Positions 54,197 through 64,000 of a stretch of DNA of 64,000 nucleotides are shown in pieces. The position numbers and the translations under genes are program-made. The notes below the pieces were generated by a model that did not search any database, was not told where the DNA came from, and saw only the letters and a program-made list of their open reading frames with translations. The stretch lies in NCBI GenBank assembly GCA_903847205.1, contig CAINDA010000062.1, positions 62,001 through 126,000 on the forward strand. The letters run 5' to 3'. Within the stretch, counting starts at the first letter, position 1; the number at the start of each line of letters is the position of its first letter. Origin of the DNA: an uncultured Bacteroidota bacterium (GTDB lineage Bacteria; Bacteroidota; Bacteroidia; 2-12-FULL-35-15).

Positions 54197-56356
54197 GTGG
54201 GGAATCAATCATTTGTAAATTTTTCTGAAAGAACTTCCATAAAAGTCGCGTTGGTAGGAAATCCCAACAGCGGTAAATCTACACTGTTTAATGCTCTTAC
54301 AGGCTTAAATCAAAAAACAGGAAATTTCCCCGGCGTAACAGTTGATAAAAAATCCGGCTTCCTGAAAATTGCCGGTGAAGGACTTGACCATACAGTAAAT
54401 GTAGAATTTGTTGATTTACCAGGCACTTACAGCCTTTATCCAAAATCCCTTGACGAACGTGTTGCCTTTGAAGTCCTCTGCAATCCAGGCAACGAAGATT
54501 ATCCGGATGTTACAATTATAGTTGCCGATGCAAGCAATTTAAAACGTAATTTGTTTTTAGTATCACAAATCATAGATTTAAAAACGCCTGTGATTCTCAC
54601 ATTAAATATGATGGATTTAGTGGAAAAAGAAGGCGATATAATTGATACAGTAAGGCTTTCCGAAAAATTAGGTGTAAAAACAATTGCGGTAAGCGCACGC
54701 AGCAAAGGAGGTGTTGAAGCTTTGAAGCAGGCACTGTTACAGCCATTACCTGTTCCTCAATATGATTTTGTTGATATTAAAAAACTGGCTCCCGAGCTGA
54801 TTGATGACATTGCGGGTATTATAAAAGTGAACAGTGATTTCGCGGCATTTCAAATTATAAATAATTTTTCGGAGATACATTACTTTGATAAAGAACCTGG
54901 CAAAAAAGAAAAAATTGCGGCTCTTTTAAATGCTGAAACAATTGATACAAACAAGCTTCAATCGCAGGAAACAGTAGAACGTTACAAAGTAATTAATCGT
55001 ATTGCAGAGGAATGCATCACGCATAAATCAGAAGTTAAAACAGAATCGTTCAGTCATAAACTTGACAGCATTTTAACGCACCATATCTGGGGATACGCCA
55101 TTTTTTTAGGTATTCTGTTTCTTATTTTTCAAACCATTTTTTTTCTTGCCGCATATCCAATGAAATGGATTGAAATGTTGTTTGTTTCTTTTTCCACATT
55201 GGCAAGTCATACACTGCCGCACGGCGAATTGGCAAACTTATTTGTAAACGGAATTTTAGCGGGCTTAAGCGGAGTTGTTGTTTTTGTTCCCCAGATTGCC
55301 CTGTTGTTTACATTTATTGCCATACTAGAAGATACCGGATATATGGCCCGCGTAAGTTTTATCATGGACAAGCTTATGCGCAGATTCGGATTAAACGGAC
55401 GTTCGGTAATTCCTCTGATGAGCGGTGTGGCCTGCGCCATTCCTGCAATTATGAGTACCCGTACCATGAGCAGCTGGAAAGAACGGATAATCACAATAAT
55501 GGTAACACCGCTGATGAGCTGTTCCGCCAGGCTGCCTGTTTATACTCTATTGATTTCATTGGTAGTTCCGGCTGATAAAACGTTGGGATTCTTTAATTAC
55601 CAGGGACTTATTTTAATGTGTTTGTACCTGATCGGTTTTATTGCTGCGATGACCGCGGCGTTTGTAATGCAGCAGATTTTAAAAGCAAGGGAGAAAAGTT
55701 ATTTTATAATGGAACTGCCTGTTTACCGCAGTCCGCAATGGCGGACAGTGTGGCTGACTATTTTTGATAAAGTAAAATCATTTTTATTTGATGCCGGTAA
55801 AATCATTCTGGCGATATCCGTAATACTTTGGTTTTTATCTTCTCATGCGCCAAGCGGAACTATGGAAAAAATCGAAAAAAAATATGAAGATCCTGCAGTG
55901 ACCTCAAAATACAGCGAGGGAGAGCGCAATGCTAAAATTTCATCTGAAAAACTTGAAGCATCCTATGCCGGAATACTGGGCAAATCAATAGAACCTGTTA
56001 TTGCACCATTAGGTTTCGATTGGAAAATAGGAATAGCACTGGTTACTTCATTTGCTGCCCGCGAAGTGTTTGTAGGCACCATGGCAACAATTTATAGCGC
56101 CGGAAGTTCCGACAACACCCAAACGATAAGAGAAAAAATGCATGCAGAAATAAATCCCGAAACAGGACAGCCTAAATTTTCCATTGCAGTAGGATTTTCA
56201 CTTTTGATTTTTTATGCATTTGCGATGCAGTGCATGAGCACCATGGCGGTTGTTTACCGCGAGACAAAACACTGGAAATGGCCGGTGATTCAGTTTCTGT
56301 TTATGGGCACTTTGGCTTATATTTCCAGCTTTATAGTATATCACTTGCTGAAATAA
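54197..56356 (+). CDS. feoB: Ferrous iron transporter FeoB
   Basis: 719 residues from a GTG start. An N-terminal G domain has the P-loop GNPNSGKST (residues 21-29), FPGVTVDKKSG, VDLPGTYSL and LNMMDL. A long membrane part follows with two gate-like repeats (YMARVSFIMDKLMRRFGLNGRSVIPLMSGVACAIPAIM and CSARLPVYTLL). It moves iron(II) across the inner membrane driven by GTP. Length is normal, and feoA is directly upstream. Confidence 0.97.
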   Translation: MGNQSFVNFSERTSIKVALVGNPNSGKSTLFNALTGLNQKTGNFPGVTVDKKSGFLKIAGEGLDHTVNVEFVDLPGTYSLYPKSLDERVAFEVLCNPGNEDYPDVTIIVADASNLKRNLFLVSQIIDLKTPVILTLNMMDLVEKEGDIIDTVRLSEKLGVKTIAVSARSKGGVEALKQALLQPLPVPQYDFVDIKKLAPELIDDIAGIIKVNSDFAAFQIINNFSEIHYFDKEPGKKEKIAALLNAETIDTNKLQSQETVERYKVINRIAEECITHKSEVKTESFSHKLDSILTHHIWGYAIFLGILFLIFQTIFFLAAYPMKWIEMLFVSFSTLASHTLPHGELANLFVNGILAGLSGVVVFVPQIALLFTFIAILEDTGYMARVSFIMDKLMRRFGLNGRSVIPLMSGVACAIPAIMSTRTMSSWKERIITIMVTPLMSCSARLPVYTLLISLVVPADKTLGFFNYQGLILMCLYLIGFIAAMTAAFVMQQILKAREKSYFIMELPVYRSPQWRTVWLTIFDKVKSFLFDAGKIILAISVILWFLSSHAPSGTMEKIEKKYEDPAVTSKYSEGERNAKISSEKLEASYAGILGKSIEPVIAPLGFDWKIGIALVTSFAAREVFVGTMATIYSAGSSDNTQTIREKMHAEINPETGQPKFSIAVGFSLLIFYAFAMQCMSTMAVVYRETKHWKWPVIQFLFMGTLAYISSFIVYHLLK

Positions 56357-56470
56357 TATTCTCCCTTCTGTTAAGATTCAAAAAAAGCAATATCAATTTC
56401 GATTATGTATTTCCTTATTTTTGTTTAAAGATTTTTCAGTAATTCTAAAAAAATACAATTCAAATAAGCA

Positions 56471-57094
56471 TTGAATCAAGTCGATCGCAACCAGTTTATA
56501 CTCCATAAGTACATTCCCGAAAAAGCTGTGCCTGTTATATCCGAATGGATATTTCAATTTGATTTTAAGCTAAGGATTAAAAAAAGCCGTTCAACAAAAT
56601 ACGGTGATTACCGCCCTCCTGTTAATGGCGAAAACCATTTAATCACTATCAATTATGACATGAATAAGTATGCGTTTTTAATTACTCTGGTTCATGAAAT
56701 TGCACATTTATCCAACTACAATAAAAATAAAGACAGGGTTAAACCTCACGGTGATGAGTGGAAACTGCATTATAAATTATTGATGCAGCGGTTTTTAATT
56801 CCTGATATTTTTCCGGTTGATATAATAACTGCGCTTCGAAAATACATGAATAACCCAGCCGCATCAAGCTGTTCTGATCACAATTTACTTCGGGTCTTAA
56901 AAAAATATGATATCCGGCAGGATACAGTTTTATTAGAGGAGCTTTCAATCGGCACTATATTTCGATACAACAAAAGCAGGGATTTTATAAAAGGAGAGCA
57001 GATTCGAAAACGTTTTAAGTGCAAAGAATTAGTTACTAACCGCGTATATTTATTTAACCCGCTTGTGGAGGTATTAGTGGTCAATAATCCTTGA
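56471..57094 (+). CDS. SprT-like zinc metalloprotease-fold protein
   Basis: 207 residues from a TTG start. The SprT-like zinc motif is H75-E76-I-A-H79 in VHEIAHLSNY, and a further His lies in RVKPHGDEWK. There is no zinc ribbon of the classic type at the C-terminus; instead a KCKELVTNRVYLFNPLVEV tail is seen. Function unknown; such proteins are often DNA-linked proteases. It follows feoB by 114 bases. Confidence 0.8.
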   Translation: MNQVDRNQFILHKYIPEKAVPVISEWIFQFDFKLRIKKSRSTKYGDYRPPVNGENHLITINYDMNKYAFLITLVHEIAHLSNYNKNKDRVKPHGDEWKLHYKLLMQRFLIPDIFPVDIITALRKYMNNPAASSCSDHNLLRVLKKYDIRQDTVLLEELSIGTIFRYNKSRDFIKGEQIRKRFKCKELVTNRVYLFNPLVEVLVVNNP

Positions 57095-57214
57095 TTAGGC
57101 TAATTTGATGAAGAGCCGATTAAAAAGTAATCAACATAGATGGTTCGCCTTGCGGTTTTTCTTAAATTTGTTTATCAACGGATAGAGTATTAATAAGGTT
57201 TAAAAACATTTTAT

Positions 57215-58507
57215 ATGAGCGCAGCTACATTAGATAAAAAAAATGATTTGATAGTTTCAAAACTTGCCGAAAATATTATTGGATCCGAAATTATTAAACT
57301 GGCAGCTGAAGTAAACGAAAAAATTAAAAAAGGAGAGAAGATATATAATCTTACGATAGGTGATTACAATCCCGCAGTATTCCCTATTCCGGCAGAATTA
57401 AAGCAGGCAATCATTGAAGCTTATCAAAATGATCAGACGAATTATCCTGCAGCTGATGGTATGCTGGAACTGCGTCAGGCGGTATCAAAATTATTGCTGG
57501 AACGAGGAAATTTAGATTATAAAACAGACGAAATTGTAATTGCAGGCGGCGCACGTCCCATTATTTATGCGATATTCCGGGCATTGGTTGATGACGGCGA
57601 TACAGTTTTATTTCCCGTCCCATCCTGGAATAACAATCACTATGCTTATTTGAATAATGCAAAACAGGTTTTGATTGAAACCAGCCCATCTACCAATTTC
57701 ATGCCTACTGCCGCAGATTTAAAACCTTATATCAGTACAGCAAATTTAATTGCTTTGTGCTCTCCGCTAAATCCAACAGGTACAACATTCCGAAAAAAAG
57801 ATCTGGAAGAAATTTGTGATTTGATTCTGAGCGAAAATTTAATACGCGAGAACGAAAAGAAAAAACCTTTGTACTTAATGTATGACCAGATTTACTGGGC
57901 TCTTACGCAGGGAGAAATTAAGCATTACAATCCGGTAACGCTTCGCCCGGAAATGAAAAACTATACAGTTTTTGTGGATGGTATTTCAAAATCCTTGGCA
58001 GCCACCGGTGTTCGTGTGGGCTGGTCAATGGGGCCGAAAAAAATTATTGAAAAAATAAAAATGATCTTAACGCATGTCGGGGCATGGGCTCCCAGGGCTG
58101 AACAGCTGGCAGTTGCAAAATATCTGAATGGTTTAGATAATTACGACAAATTTCTTATTGATATAAAAACAAAACTAAACGACCGCCTGGTTGGTTTTTA
58201 TAAAGGATTCCAAAGTTTAAAAGCTGAAGGTTTTAAAGTGGATGCAATTGCTCCTGAAGCTGCAATTTATTTAACTGTACAATTCAGTCTGCACGGACAG
58301 AAAACAGCTGACGGCACTGTATTAAAAACAACACAGGATGTAACCAAGTATATTTTGGATGAAGCGAAAACTGCTTTCGTTCCTTTTTATGCATTTGGAG
58401 CTTCTCATGATTCAAGCTGGTACCGCTTGTCAGTGGGCACTTGTAAAACAGAAGATGTGAACGGCGTGATTGAAAATTTACGGGCCGCATTGAAAAGGTT
58501 ATCATAA
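57215..58507 (+). CDS. Pyridoxal-phosphate aminotransferase, class I/II
   Basis: 430 residues. PLP lysine K259 is in VDGISKSLAATGVRVGWSMG. Other class I/II parts are GDYNPAVFPIPAEL, GGARPIIYAIFRAL, SPLNPTGT and YDQIYWAL. It is probably an aspartate or aromatic aminotransferase; the exact substrate is not shown. It starts 120 bases after the SprT-like gene and is followed by a guanylyltransferase. Confidence 0.92.
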   Translation: MSAATLDKKNDLIVSKLAENIIGSEIIKLAAEVNEKIKKGEKIYNLTIGDYNPAVFPIPAELKQAIIEAYQNDQTNYPAADGMLELRQAVSKLLLERGNLDYKTDEIVIAGGARPIIYAIFRALVDDGDTVLFPVPSWNNNHYAYLNNAKQVLIETSPSTNFMPTAADLKPYISTANLIALCSPLNPTGTTFRKKDLEEICDLILSENLIRENEKKKPLYLMYDQIYWALTQGEIKHYNPVTLRPEMKNYTVFVDGISKSLAATGVRVGWSMGPKKIIEKIKMILTHVGAWAPRAEQLAVAKYLNGLDNYDKFLIDIKTKLNDRLVGFYKGFQSLKAEGFKVDAIAPEAAIYLTVQFSLHGQKTADGTVLKTTQDVTKYILDEAKTAFVPFYAFGASHDSSWYRLSVGTCKTEDVNGVIENLRAALKRLS

Positions 58508-58580
58508 TTCATTTTCAAAAAACTTTTCAGCTATCCCCTTTGCTTGAGATGAAAAAAATTATTTGTTGAATTAAAAATAT

Positions 58581-59675
58581 ATGGAAAATAAAAATAAATA
58601 TTGCGTGATAATGGCAGGAGGAGTTGGCAGCCGTTTTTGGCCGATGAGCAGGACAGCACACCCCAAGCAGTTTATGGATATTTTAGGAACAGGGCAGACG
58701 TTGCTTCAGCAAACGTATAACCGCTTTCTTCGTCTTTGTCCGAAAGAAAATATTTACATTGTTACCAATGATTCATATATTGATTTTGTAAAAGAACAGA
58801 TACCCGGAATTGATAACTCAGTAATTTTAAGCGAACCTGCGCGTAAAAACACAGCACCCTGTGTTGCCTATGCCTGTTATAAAATAGCGCAGTTAAACCC
58901 TGATGCAGTAACTGTAATTGCACCTTCCGATCATTTAATAACAAAAGAAGATACATTTGTTAAAGCCATAAAATCCTGTTTTAAAAAGGCTGCCGAAGAA
59001 AACTGCCTCCTTACTTTGGGCATCCGGCCAAGCAGGCCGGACACTGGTTACGGCTATATTCAATACATAGAATCTGAAATAAAAGAGAGAGACATCCGGA
59101 TAAAAAAAGTGAAAACATTTACTGAAAAACCGGATTTAGAAATGGCTAAATTCTTTTTACAGAGCGGCGATTTTCTTTGGAATGCCGGCATTTTCATTTG
59201 GAGTGTAAAGAGTATAATCAAAGCTTTTGAAACGTATTCGCCAGAGTTAGATATTCTTTTCAGGGAGGGAAATTCAGTTTACAATACACCGAAAGAAGCC
59301 GGTTTTATTGCCGAAGTTTATTCCCAATGCAAAAATATTTCCATTGATTATGCAGTAATGGAAAAAGCCGACAATGTTTATGTACGTGCATCTGTCATAG
59401 GCTGGAGCGATCTTGGAACGTGGGGATCTCTGTATGATCATATCAAATGCGATGAAGATAAAAATGCGATTGTCGGCAAAAATGTAATCAATTACAATTC
59501 TAAAAACTGCATTGTAAATGTCCCCAAAGATAAGCTGGTGATACTTCAGGGGCTTGACGGCTATATTGTAGCAGAGTCTGACGGTATCTTATTAATCTGT
59601 AAAAAAGAAGATGAGCAGCAGATAAAAACTTTTGTGAATGACGTAAAAATAACAAAAGGGGAAAAGTTTGTTTAA
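58581..59675 (+). CDS. Mannose-1-phosphate guanylyltransferase
   Basis: 364 residues. The nucleotide-binding opening is VIMAGGVGSRFWPMSRTAHPKQF. The TEKPDLEMAKFFLQSGDFLWNAGIFIW stretch and the IDYAVMEKADNVYVRASVIGWSDLGTW region are typical of GDP-mannose pyrophosphorylase. It makes GDP-mannose for surface polysaccharides. The C-terminal isomerase domain of bifunctional ManC is absent, so it is the monofunctional form. Confidence 0.93.
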   Translation: MENKNKYCVIMAGGVGSRFWPMSRTAHPKQFMDILGTGQTLLQQTYNRFLRLCPKENIYIVTNDSYIDFVKEQIPGIDNSVILSEPARKNTAPCVAYACYKIAQLNPDAVTVIAPSDHLITKEDTFVKAIKSCFKKAAEENCLLTLGIRPSRPDTGYGYIQYIESEIKERDIRIKKVKTFTEKPDLEMAKFFLQSGDFLWNAGIFIWSVKSIIKAFETYSPELDILFREGNSVYNTPKEAGFIAEVYSQCKNISIDYAVMEKADNVYVRASVIGWSDLGTWGSLYDHIKCDEDKNAIVGKNVINYNSKNCIVNVPKDKLVILQGLDGYIVAESDGILLICKKEDEQQIKTFVNDVKITKGEKFV

Positions 59676-59955
59676 ATTTCAGCGTCGTAAAGCCTGCTGA
59701 TTGGGTTATACAGGGCAACTCTCAATTCTAAGGTTGTTTCATCCTACTGCCTATTTATTGATTTCCATTTTTAACCACTTGTCTTTTAAAATAAATATTC
59801 AGGCACAAAATACTTATCCAGGCAATAGCCTCATTCTGCCAGAAGAGCCTCAGTTCAGTAATCGCTGTTGAGACAAACTGCTTTTCTGAGCTATCAATAA
59901 AAACGCTTGTGCACCCTGAAGTCCATATCTTAAAGTTAAAACCGAAAAAAATTAA

Positions 59956-62214
59956 ATGAAAAAAACAGTATTAATATCATTCTTGATTCTGCTGTATTTT
60001 AATTTGTTTTGTCAGAATGAGAAAAGAAATAAGGATTTTAATTTGGGTTTCGAAAAAATTAACAAGGGCGATAAACTTCCTGAACACTGGACTAAATGGG
60101 GCGCTGATGATTACAGCCTTTTAATTGATACTGTAGAAAAACACGGTGGAAAAGCTTCTCTTCTTATTGAACACTCCGGCAGTAAATCAGAAAAATCTAT
60201 CGGCAGCTGTGTTTATAAAATTCCTGCAGACTATCTTGGAAACGAAATTGAATTGAGAGGGTATTTGAAACTTCAAAATGTTTTAAATGGTTCGGCCGGT
60301 CTTCTTTTAAGAATCGATGATAAGGCCGGGAAAATATTAGAATTCGAAAATGGGCATCAGAAAGGCTTGCAGGGCACAACAAGCGAATGGAATTATTATT
60401 CTGTTTCAATACCTATCCCCACACAGGCAAAAAACATTTACATCGGCGCATGGCTTTCGGGATCTGGTAAATTATGGATGGATGATTTTGAGGTGCTGAT
60501 AAACGGTAAAGATATTTCAGAAGCAAAGCAGAGAGTAAAAATTGAGCTGAAAGCAGACAGAGACAATGAGTTTGATAAGGGCTCCAAAATTTCTTCAATC
60601 CAATTAACACCCGAAAAAATTGAATACCTGACACTTCTCGGCAAGGTTTGGGGTTTCTTAAAATATTATCATCCTGCAATAGCAAAAGGCAATTTTAATT
60701 GGGATTACGAATTATTCAGAATCCTTCCTAAAATCACAAGCTGTAAAAATGAAATAGAAATAAACGCTGTTTTGTCCTCTTGGATTGCAAATATGGGAGA
60801 GTTTAAACATTCCGATGTAAAAAAAATCGACAGCTCTAAAGTGAAATTCTTACCTGATCTGCAATGGATAAACGACACTGTACAATTAGGTCCGCAGTTA
60901 GCAGCACAGCTTCGCCAAATTAAAGATGCGGAGCGCACGAATGAAAATTATTATATTGAATTAACGGCAGAAGCTGGAAATCCAAAATTCGAAAATGAGA
61001 AAGTATACAGCCAGTTATCTTATCCTGATGCAGGTTTCCAGATTTTATCTTTATACCGATATTGGAATATGATTCAATACTTTTACCCTTATAAAAATTT
61101 GTTTGATGAAAATTGGAACAGTGTTCTAAAAGAATTTATTCCAAAATTTACTTCAGCTTCAAATGAACTCGAATATAAACTTACAGTGTTATCATTAATT
61201 GGACGTATTCATGATACCCATGCAAACATTCTGGCACCGGAAGCTGCTCTCTCCGCATTCAAGGGAATTAACAACTCCTCTGCAGAGATTAGTTTTATTG
61301 AAAACAAAGCAGTTGTTACCGGAACAATTGAAATGGGTTTGGATCAAAGACAAGAACTCAGTGCAGGAGATATAATTCTTAAAATAAATAATAGAAATAC
61401 AGATGATGTTGTGCAGCAAAAATTAGAATATTCGCCTGCCTCCAATTATCCCGCACAGTTGAGAAACATGGCGTCTGACCTTTTGAGAACAAATGATACA
61501 GTTTTAAATATTACCTTTCAGCGAGGCGATTCAATTAAAACAGCCAGAGTAAAATGTTATTCCCGAAGTAAAATATACAATTCAAAAGCAGCTCTGAAAA
61601 AAGATACCTGCTTCAGATATCTGGCGCCAGATATAGCTTATATCTATACAGGGAGTATCAAAAACAGATATTTAGAAAAAATGATGCCTGACCTGATGAA
61701 ATCAAAAGGAATGGTAATTGATTTACGCTGCTATCCTTCTGAATTTATTGTGTTCACACTGAGCAGCTATCTGCTGCCTAAATCTATTAGGTTTGCAGCA
61801 TTTACAAATGGAAATATTATTACGCCGGGCCTTTTTACTTTTACTGGAAACGATTTAAAAATCGGCGAAAGAAACAGGAAATATTATAAAGGTAAAGTCG
61901 TAATAATTGTAAATGAAACAACTCAGAGTCAGGCGGAATACACCGCAATGGCACTCCTTACAGCTCCCAATGTTACCATTATAGGAAGTACAACAGTGGG
62001 GGCAGACGGCAATGTTTCAGCAATTAATCTGCCCGGCGGAATTAAGACACAGATCAGCGGCATCGGCGTTTATTATCCTGACGGAAGGGAAACACAGCGG
62101 ATCGGAATTGTTCCTGACATTGAAGTTCATCCCACTATTAAAGGGATATCTGAACATAGAGACGAATTGCTTGAGAGGGCTGTATATATAATTAACAGTG
62201 CGAAAGGACATTAA
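59956..62214 (+). CDS. S41 family peptidase, exported
   Basis: 752 residues with a signal peptide (LISFLILLYFNLFCQ). A carbohydrate-binding-like N-terminal part follows (about 25-175). An S41 helical region with LGKVWGFLKYYHPAIAKGNFNWDYELF and YRYWNMIQYFYPYKNLF comes next, then a PDZ-like stretch (about 445-510). The catalytic part has S658 in ETTQSQAEYTAMALL. It probably degrades proteins outside the cytoplasm. The stop overlaps the stop of the minus-strand gene at 62211. Confidence 0.88.
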   Translation: MKKTVLISFLILLYFNLFCQNEKRNKDFNLGFEKINKGDKLPEHWTKWGADDYSLLIDTVEKHGGKASLLIEHSGSKSEKSIGSCVYKIPADYLGNEIELRGYLKLQNVLNGSAGLLLRIDDKAGKILEFENGHQKGLQGTTSEWNYYSVSIPIPTQAKNIYIGAWLSGSGKLWMDDFEVLINGKDISEAKQRVKIELKADRDNEFDKGSKISSIQLTPEKIEYLTLLGKVWGFLKYYHPAIAKGNFNWDYELFRILPKITSCKNEIEINAVLSSWIANMGEFKHSDVKKIDSSKVKFLPDLQWINDTVQLGPQLAAQLRQIKDAERTNENYYIELTAEAGNPKFENEKVYSQLSYPDAGFQILSLYRYWNMIQYFYPYKNLFDENWNSVLKEFIPKFTSASNELEYKLTVLSLIGRIHDTHANILAPEAALSAFKGINNSSAEISFIENKAVVTGTIEMGLDQRQELSAGDIILKINNRNTDDVVQQKLEYSPASNYPAQLRNMASDLLRTNDTVLNITFQRGDSIKTARVKCYSRSKIYNSKAALKKDTCFRYLAPDIAYIYTGSIKNRYLEKMMPDLMKSKGMVIDLRCYPSEFIVFTLSSYLLPKSIRFAAFTNGNIITPGLFTFTGNDLKIGERNRKYYKGKVVIIVNETTQSQAEYTAMALLTAPNVTIIGSTTVGADGNVSAINLPGGIKTQISGIGVYYPDGRETQRIGIVPDIEVHPTIKGISEHRDELLERAVYIINSAKGH

Positions 62215-62906
62215 TAATCTTTGTAATCCTTTACTTTTTTTCCGTTATACGATCCTGAAAAATATAAAATAAAACGGAGACCGGCCATACTCTGAGCCTG
62301 ATTCCAATCGGCAAACAGGCAGAACCCGGCTCCGACATCATATGTTATTTTTTTTACTACTTCGCCTTCAATAAATAAACCTGGTTTACTAAATGGTCTT
62401 ACACTAAATTTATTTGTGTCAATCTGTGTAATCAAATTGCCTGTAGAATAGGATAACCCCAAAAATGCAGCAAAATGATAATCCTTGTCCTCAAAGCGTT
62501 TGCCGTAACATAAATGAAGACTGTAGTTATCATAGTAACTGAATTTAGGGCCGCTAAGCATTCCTCCAGCCTGGAAATAATTTTTTTTAACATGGAAATT
62601 AAAATCCATTCCGCCGACAAAACCAAGAGGTTTGCCATAACTTAAATTTTGCTGCACACCGCCCCCAAGAGTCAGCCAGTTGTTGTAATAATAAAATTTA
62701 TTATTGTTGATTATAAAAAGACTGTCCTCCGGGTTTGTTTTTTTTTTATTTTTTACTGCATTTTTTTTATCATCAACAGCTTGGTAATGCCTGCCGTTAA
62801 TAATTACTTCATCTGCAGCTTTTATTGTGTCTGTCTGCGCTGACAAATACTTAGGGACAATAAAAATTATTGCGAAAGAAAATAATATGGATGTGTGTGT
62901 TTTCAA
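62211..62906 (-). CDS. Outer-membrane beta-barrel-like protein
   Basis: 231 residues. Signal peptide (ILFSFAIIFIVPKYLSAQ), then a short charged part (KKNAVKNKKKTNPED). The rest is a regular alternating beta pattern rich in Gly and Tyr, ending in a polar tail. It resembles small outer-membrane proteins of this phylum and has no known function. Its stop codon overlaps that of the S41 peptidase gene on the other strand (62211-62214). Confidence 0.65.
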   Translation of the reverse strand: MKTHTSILFSFAIIFIVPKYLSAQTDTIKAADEVIINGRHYQAVDDKKNAVKNKKKTNPEDSLFIINNNKFYYYNNWLTLGGGVQQNLSYGKPLGFVGGMDFNFHVKKNYFQAGGMLSGPKFSYYDNYSLHLCYGKRFEDKDYHFAAFLGLSYSTGNLITQIDTNKFSVRPFSKPGLFIEGEVVKKITYDVGAGFCLFADWNQAQSMAGLRFILYFSGSYNGKKVKDYKDY

Positions 62907-62967
62907 AAGACAAATAAAACGGATAGCATACTAATTTTAAAAAACCTCTCAAATGAAAAGCAAATTA

Positions 62968-63041
62968 CCACGGAGACAATGAGAACACAAAGAAACACCG
63001 AGAAAAAACTCCGTGAAACTCTGTGTTCTCTATACCTCTGC
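62968..63041 (+). repeat. Dispersed repeat (CCACGGAGAC...CTGTGTTCTC type)
   Basis: GAGAACACAAAG (62981-62992) and CTCTGTGTTCTC (63019-63030) pair with one mismatch, and CGGAG/CTCCG pieces flank them. This type of element is common between genes in this phylum. It fills much of the 194-base gap before fumC. Confidence 0.7.
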
Positions 63042-63100
63042 ACTAAAACTTTGAGTTTTTTACAGATGGAAATATTTTGCGATCTCAAAAAGCTTAATAA

Positions 63101-64000
63101 CTAAGCATGTTTAAGAGAGCCGGTCATATCTTCTGGTTTTACCCATTCATCAAATTGTTCGTTAGTTACTAAATGAAGTTCAATTGCAGCTTCACGCAAA
63201 GTCTTATTTCCTTTGTGCGCTGTTTTTGCAATTTTAGCTGCATTTTCATAGCCGATATGAGTGTTCAAAGCAGTAACAAGCATCAGTGAATTTTCGAGAT
63301 GCTGTTTTAGTATTGGTAAATTAGGTAAAATACCGATGGCGCAATTATCATTAAATGAAACACATGCATCACCTATCAAACGCGCGGACTGCAATACATT
63401 CGATGCAATCACTGGTTTAAAAACATTTAATTCAAAATGGCCGTTTGATCCGCCGATTGATACTGCAACATCATTTCCCATAACCTGAGCGCAAACCATA
63501 GTCAATGCTTCGGGCTGAGTTGGGTTTACTTTGCCTGGCATAATGGATGATCCCGGCTCGTTATCGGGGATAATGATTTCGCCGATGCCACAGCGAGGAC
63601 CTGAACTCAGCATACGCACATCATTCGCTATTTTCATCAAAGCTACAGCAGAACGTTTTAAAGCCCCTGATAATTCAACCATTGCGTCATGTGCAGCTAA
63701 AGCTTCAAATTTATTTGGTGCTGTTACAAACGGGAGTCCGGTTAGGTCCGCAATTTTTCTCGCTACCAACACATCGTATCCTGCAGGAGTATTAAGGCCT
63801 GTACCAACTGCTGTACCACCTAATGCTAGTTCGCTGACCATTTCCAAAGCATTTTTAACAGCGCGGATACTGTTTGTGATTTGTTGTGCATAGCCCGAAA
63901 ACTCCTGCCCAAGGGTTAAAGGCGTTGCATCCATAAAATGCGTACGCCCTGTTTTTACAATACTTTTAAACTCAACAGATTTTTTCTGAAGCGTATTTCT
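63101..64000 (-). CDS. fumC: Fumarate hydratase class II, N-terminus cut by the window edge
   Basis: 300 codons are visible on the minus strand, open to base 64000. The family signature [16 protein letters not shown] is clear, with [21 protein letters not shown] near the cut end and [17 protein letters not shown]. It makes malate from fumarate in the citrate cycle. The C-terminus (MTGSLKHA) ends at 63101. Roughly 160 residues should lie outside the window. Confidence 0.95.
   Translation of the reverse strand, partial: RNTLQKKSVEFKSIVKTGRTHFMDATPLTLGQEFSGYAQQITNSIRAVKNALEMVSELALGGTAVGTGLNTPAGYDVLVARKIADLTGLPFVTAPNKFEALAAHDAMVELSGALKRSAVALMKIANDVRMLSSGPRCGIGEIIIPDNEPGSSIMPGKVNPTQPEALTMVCAQVMGNDVAVSIGGSNGHFELNVFKPVIASNVLQSARLIGDACVSFNDNCAIGILPNLPILKQHLENSLMLVTALNTHIGYENAAKIAKTAHKGNKTLREAAIELHLVTNEQFDEWVKPEDMTGSLKHA

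Noticed and set aside
59676-59955. Open stretch of about 56 codons on the minus strand
   Set aside because: No start codon and no recognised family; possibly a gene remnant but not supportable.

Overview
The window looks like chromosome of a free-living, mostly aerobic member of the Bacteroidota. The evidence is AT-rich intergenic DNA, promoter-like TAnnTTTG -7 elements, and type IX secretion (T9SS) cargo with both type A and type B C-terminal sorting domains. A PorP/SprF-family protein, a TonB-dependent receptor with a carboxypeptidase-regulatory-like front domain, and several dispersed palindromic repeats point the same way. No rRNA, phage or CRISPR array was seen. Genes at both window ends are cut (an MgtC-type membrane protein on the left, class II fumarase on the right).

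Left part (1-10 kb): molybdenum cofactor genes (moaD, moaA, divergent), an alpha/beta hydrolase, then a urate catabolism block. A membrane urate hydroxylase with a cytochrome c tail (PuuD type) is divergent from a tight plus-strand run: allantoinase, a small Mpo1-like membrane protein, allantoicase, OHCU decarboxylase, hydroxyisourate hydrolase and a CitE/malate-synthase-like protein (DUF6986 type). Together these take urate through hydroxyisourate, OHCU, allantoin and allantoate to ureidoglycolate and urea. The last gene is a candidate for handling the glyoxylate end of the route. An internally deleted IS4-family remnant follows at 10.1-11.0 kb.

Middle-left (11-26 kb): the conserved fatty-acid cluster (DUF177, rpmF, plsX, fabH, accB, accC), a CarF/TMEM189-type desaturase homologue, a glutathione-peroxidase-like protein, tRNA-Leu(GAG), a DUF255 thioredoxin-fold protein, a 2-hydroxyacid dehydrogenase, an M1-type lipoprotein peptidase, and a CaiB/AMACR-like protein beside an LCAD-like acyl-CoA dehydrogenase.

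Surface region (26-51 kb): a T9SS type A beta-propeller protein, a TonB receptor, and three giant type B (CHU_C) surface proteins that share and shuffle modules. The third carries nine tandem 93-codon repeats of exactly equal length. They are followed by a PorP/SprF-family gene and a PD40/OmpA-like gene, the arrangement expected for T9SS type B cargo and its partners. This region also holds a ten-unit 21-bp tandem array (36505-36714) and several dispersed hairpin repeats, one of which is read as the N-terminal codons of the PorP/SprF gene.

Right part (51-64 kb): small membrane proteins, purQ, a tiny lipoprotein, feoA-feoB for iron uptake, a SprT-like protein, an aminotransferase, mannose-1-phosphate guanylyltransferase, an S41 peptidase, an outer-membrane-like protein and the 3' part of fumC. 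All family names come from recognising motifs by eye; no database search was run.
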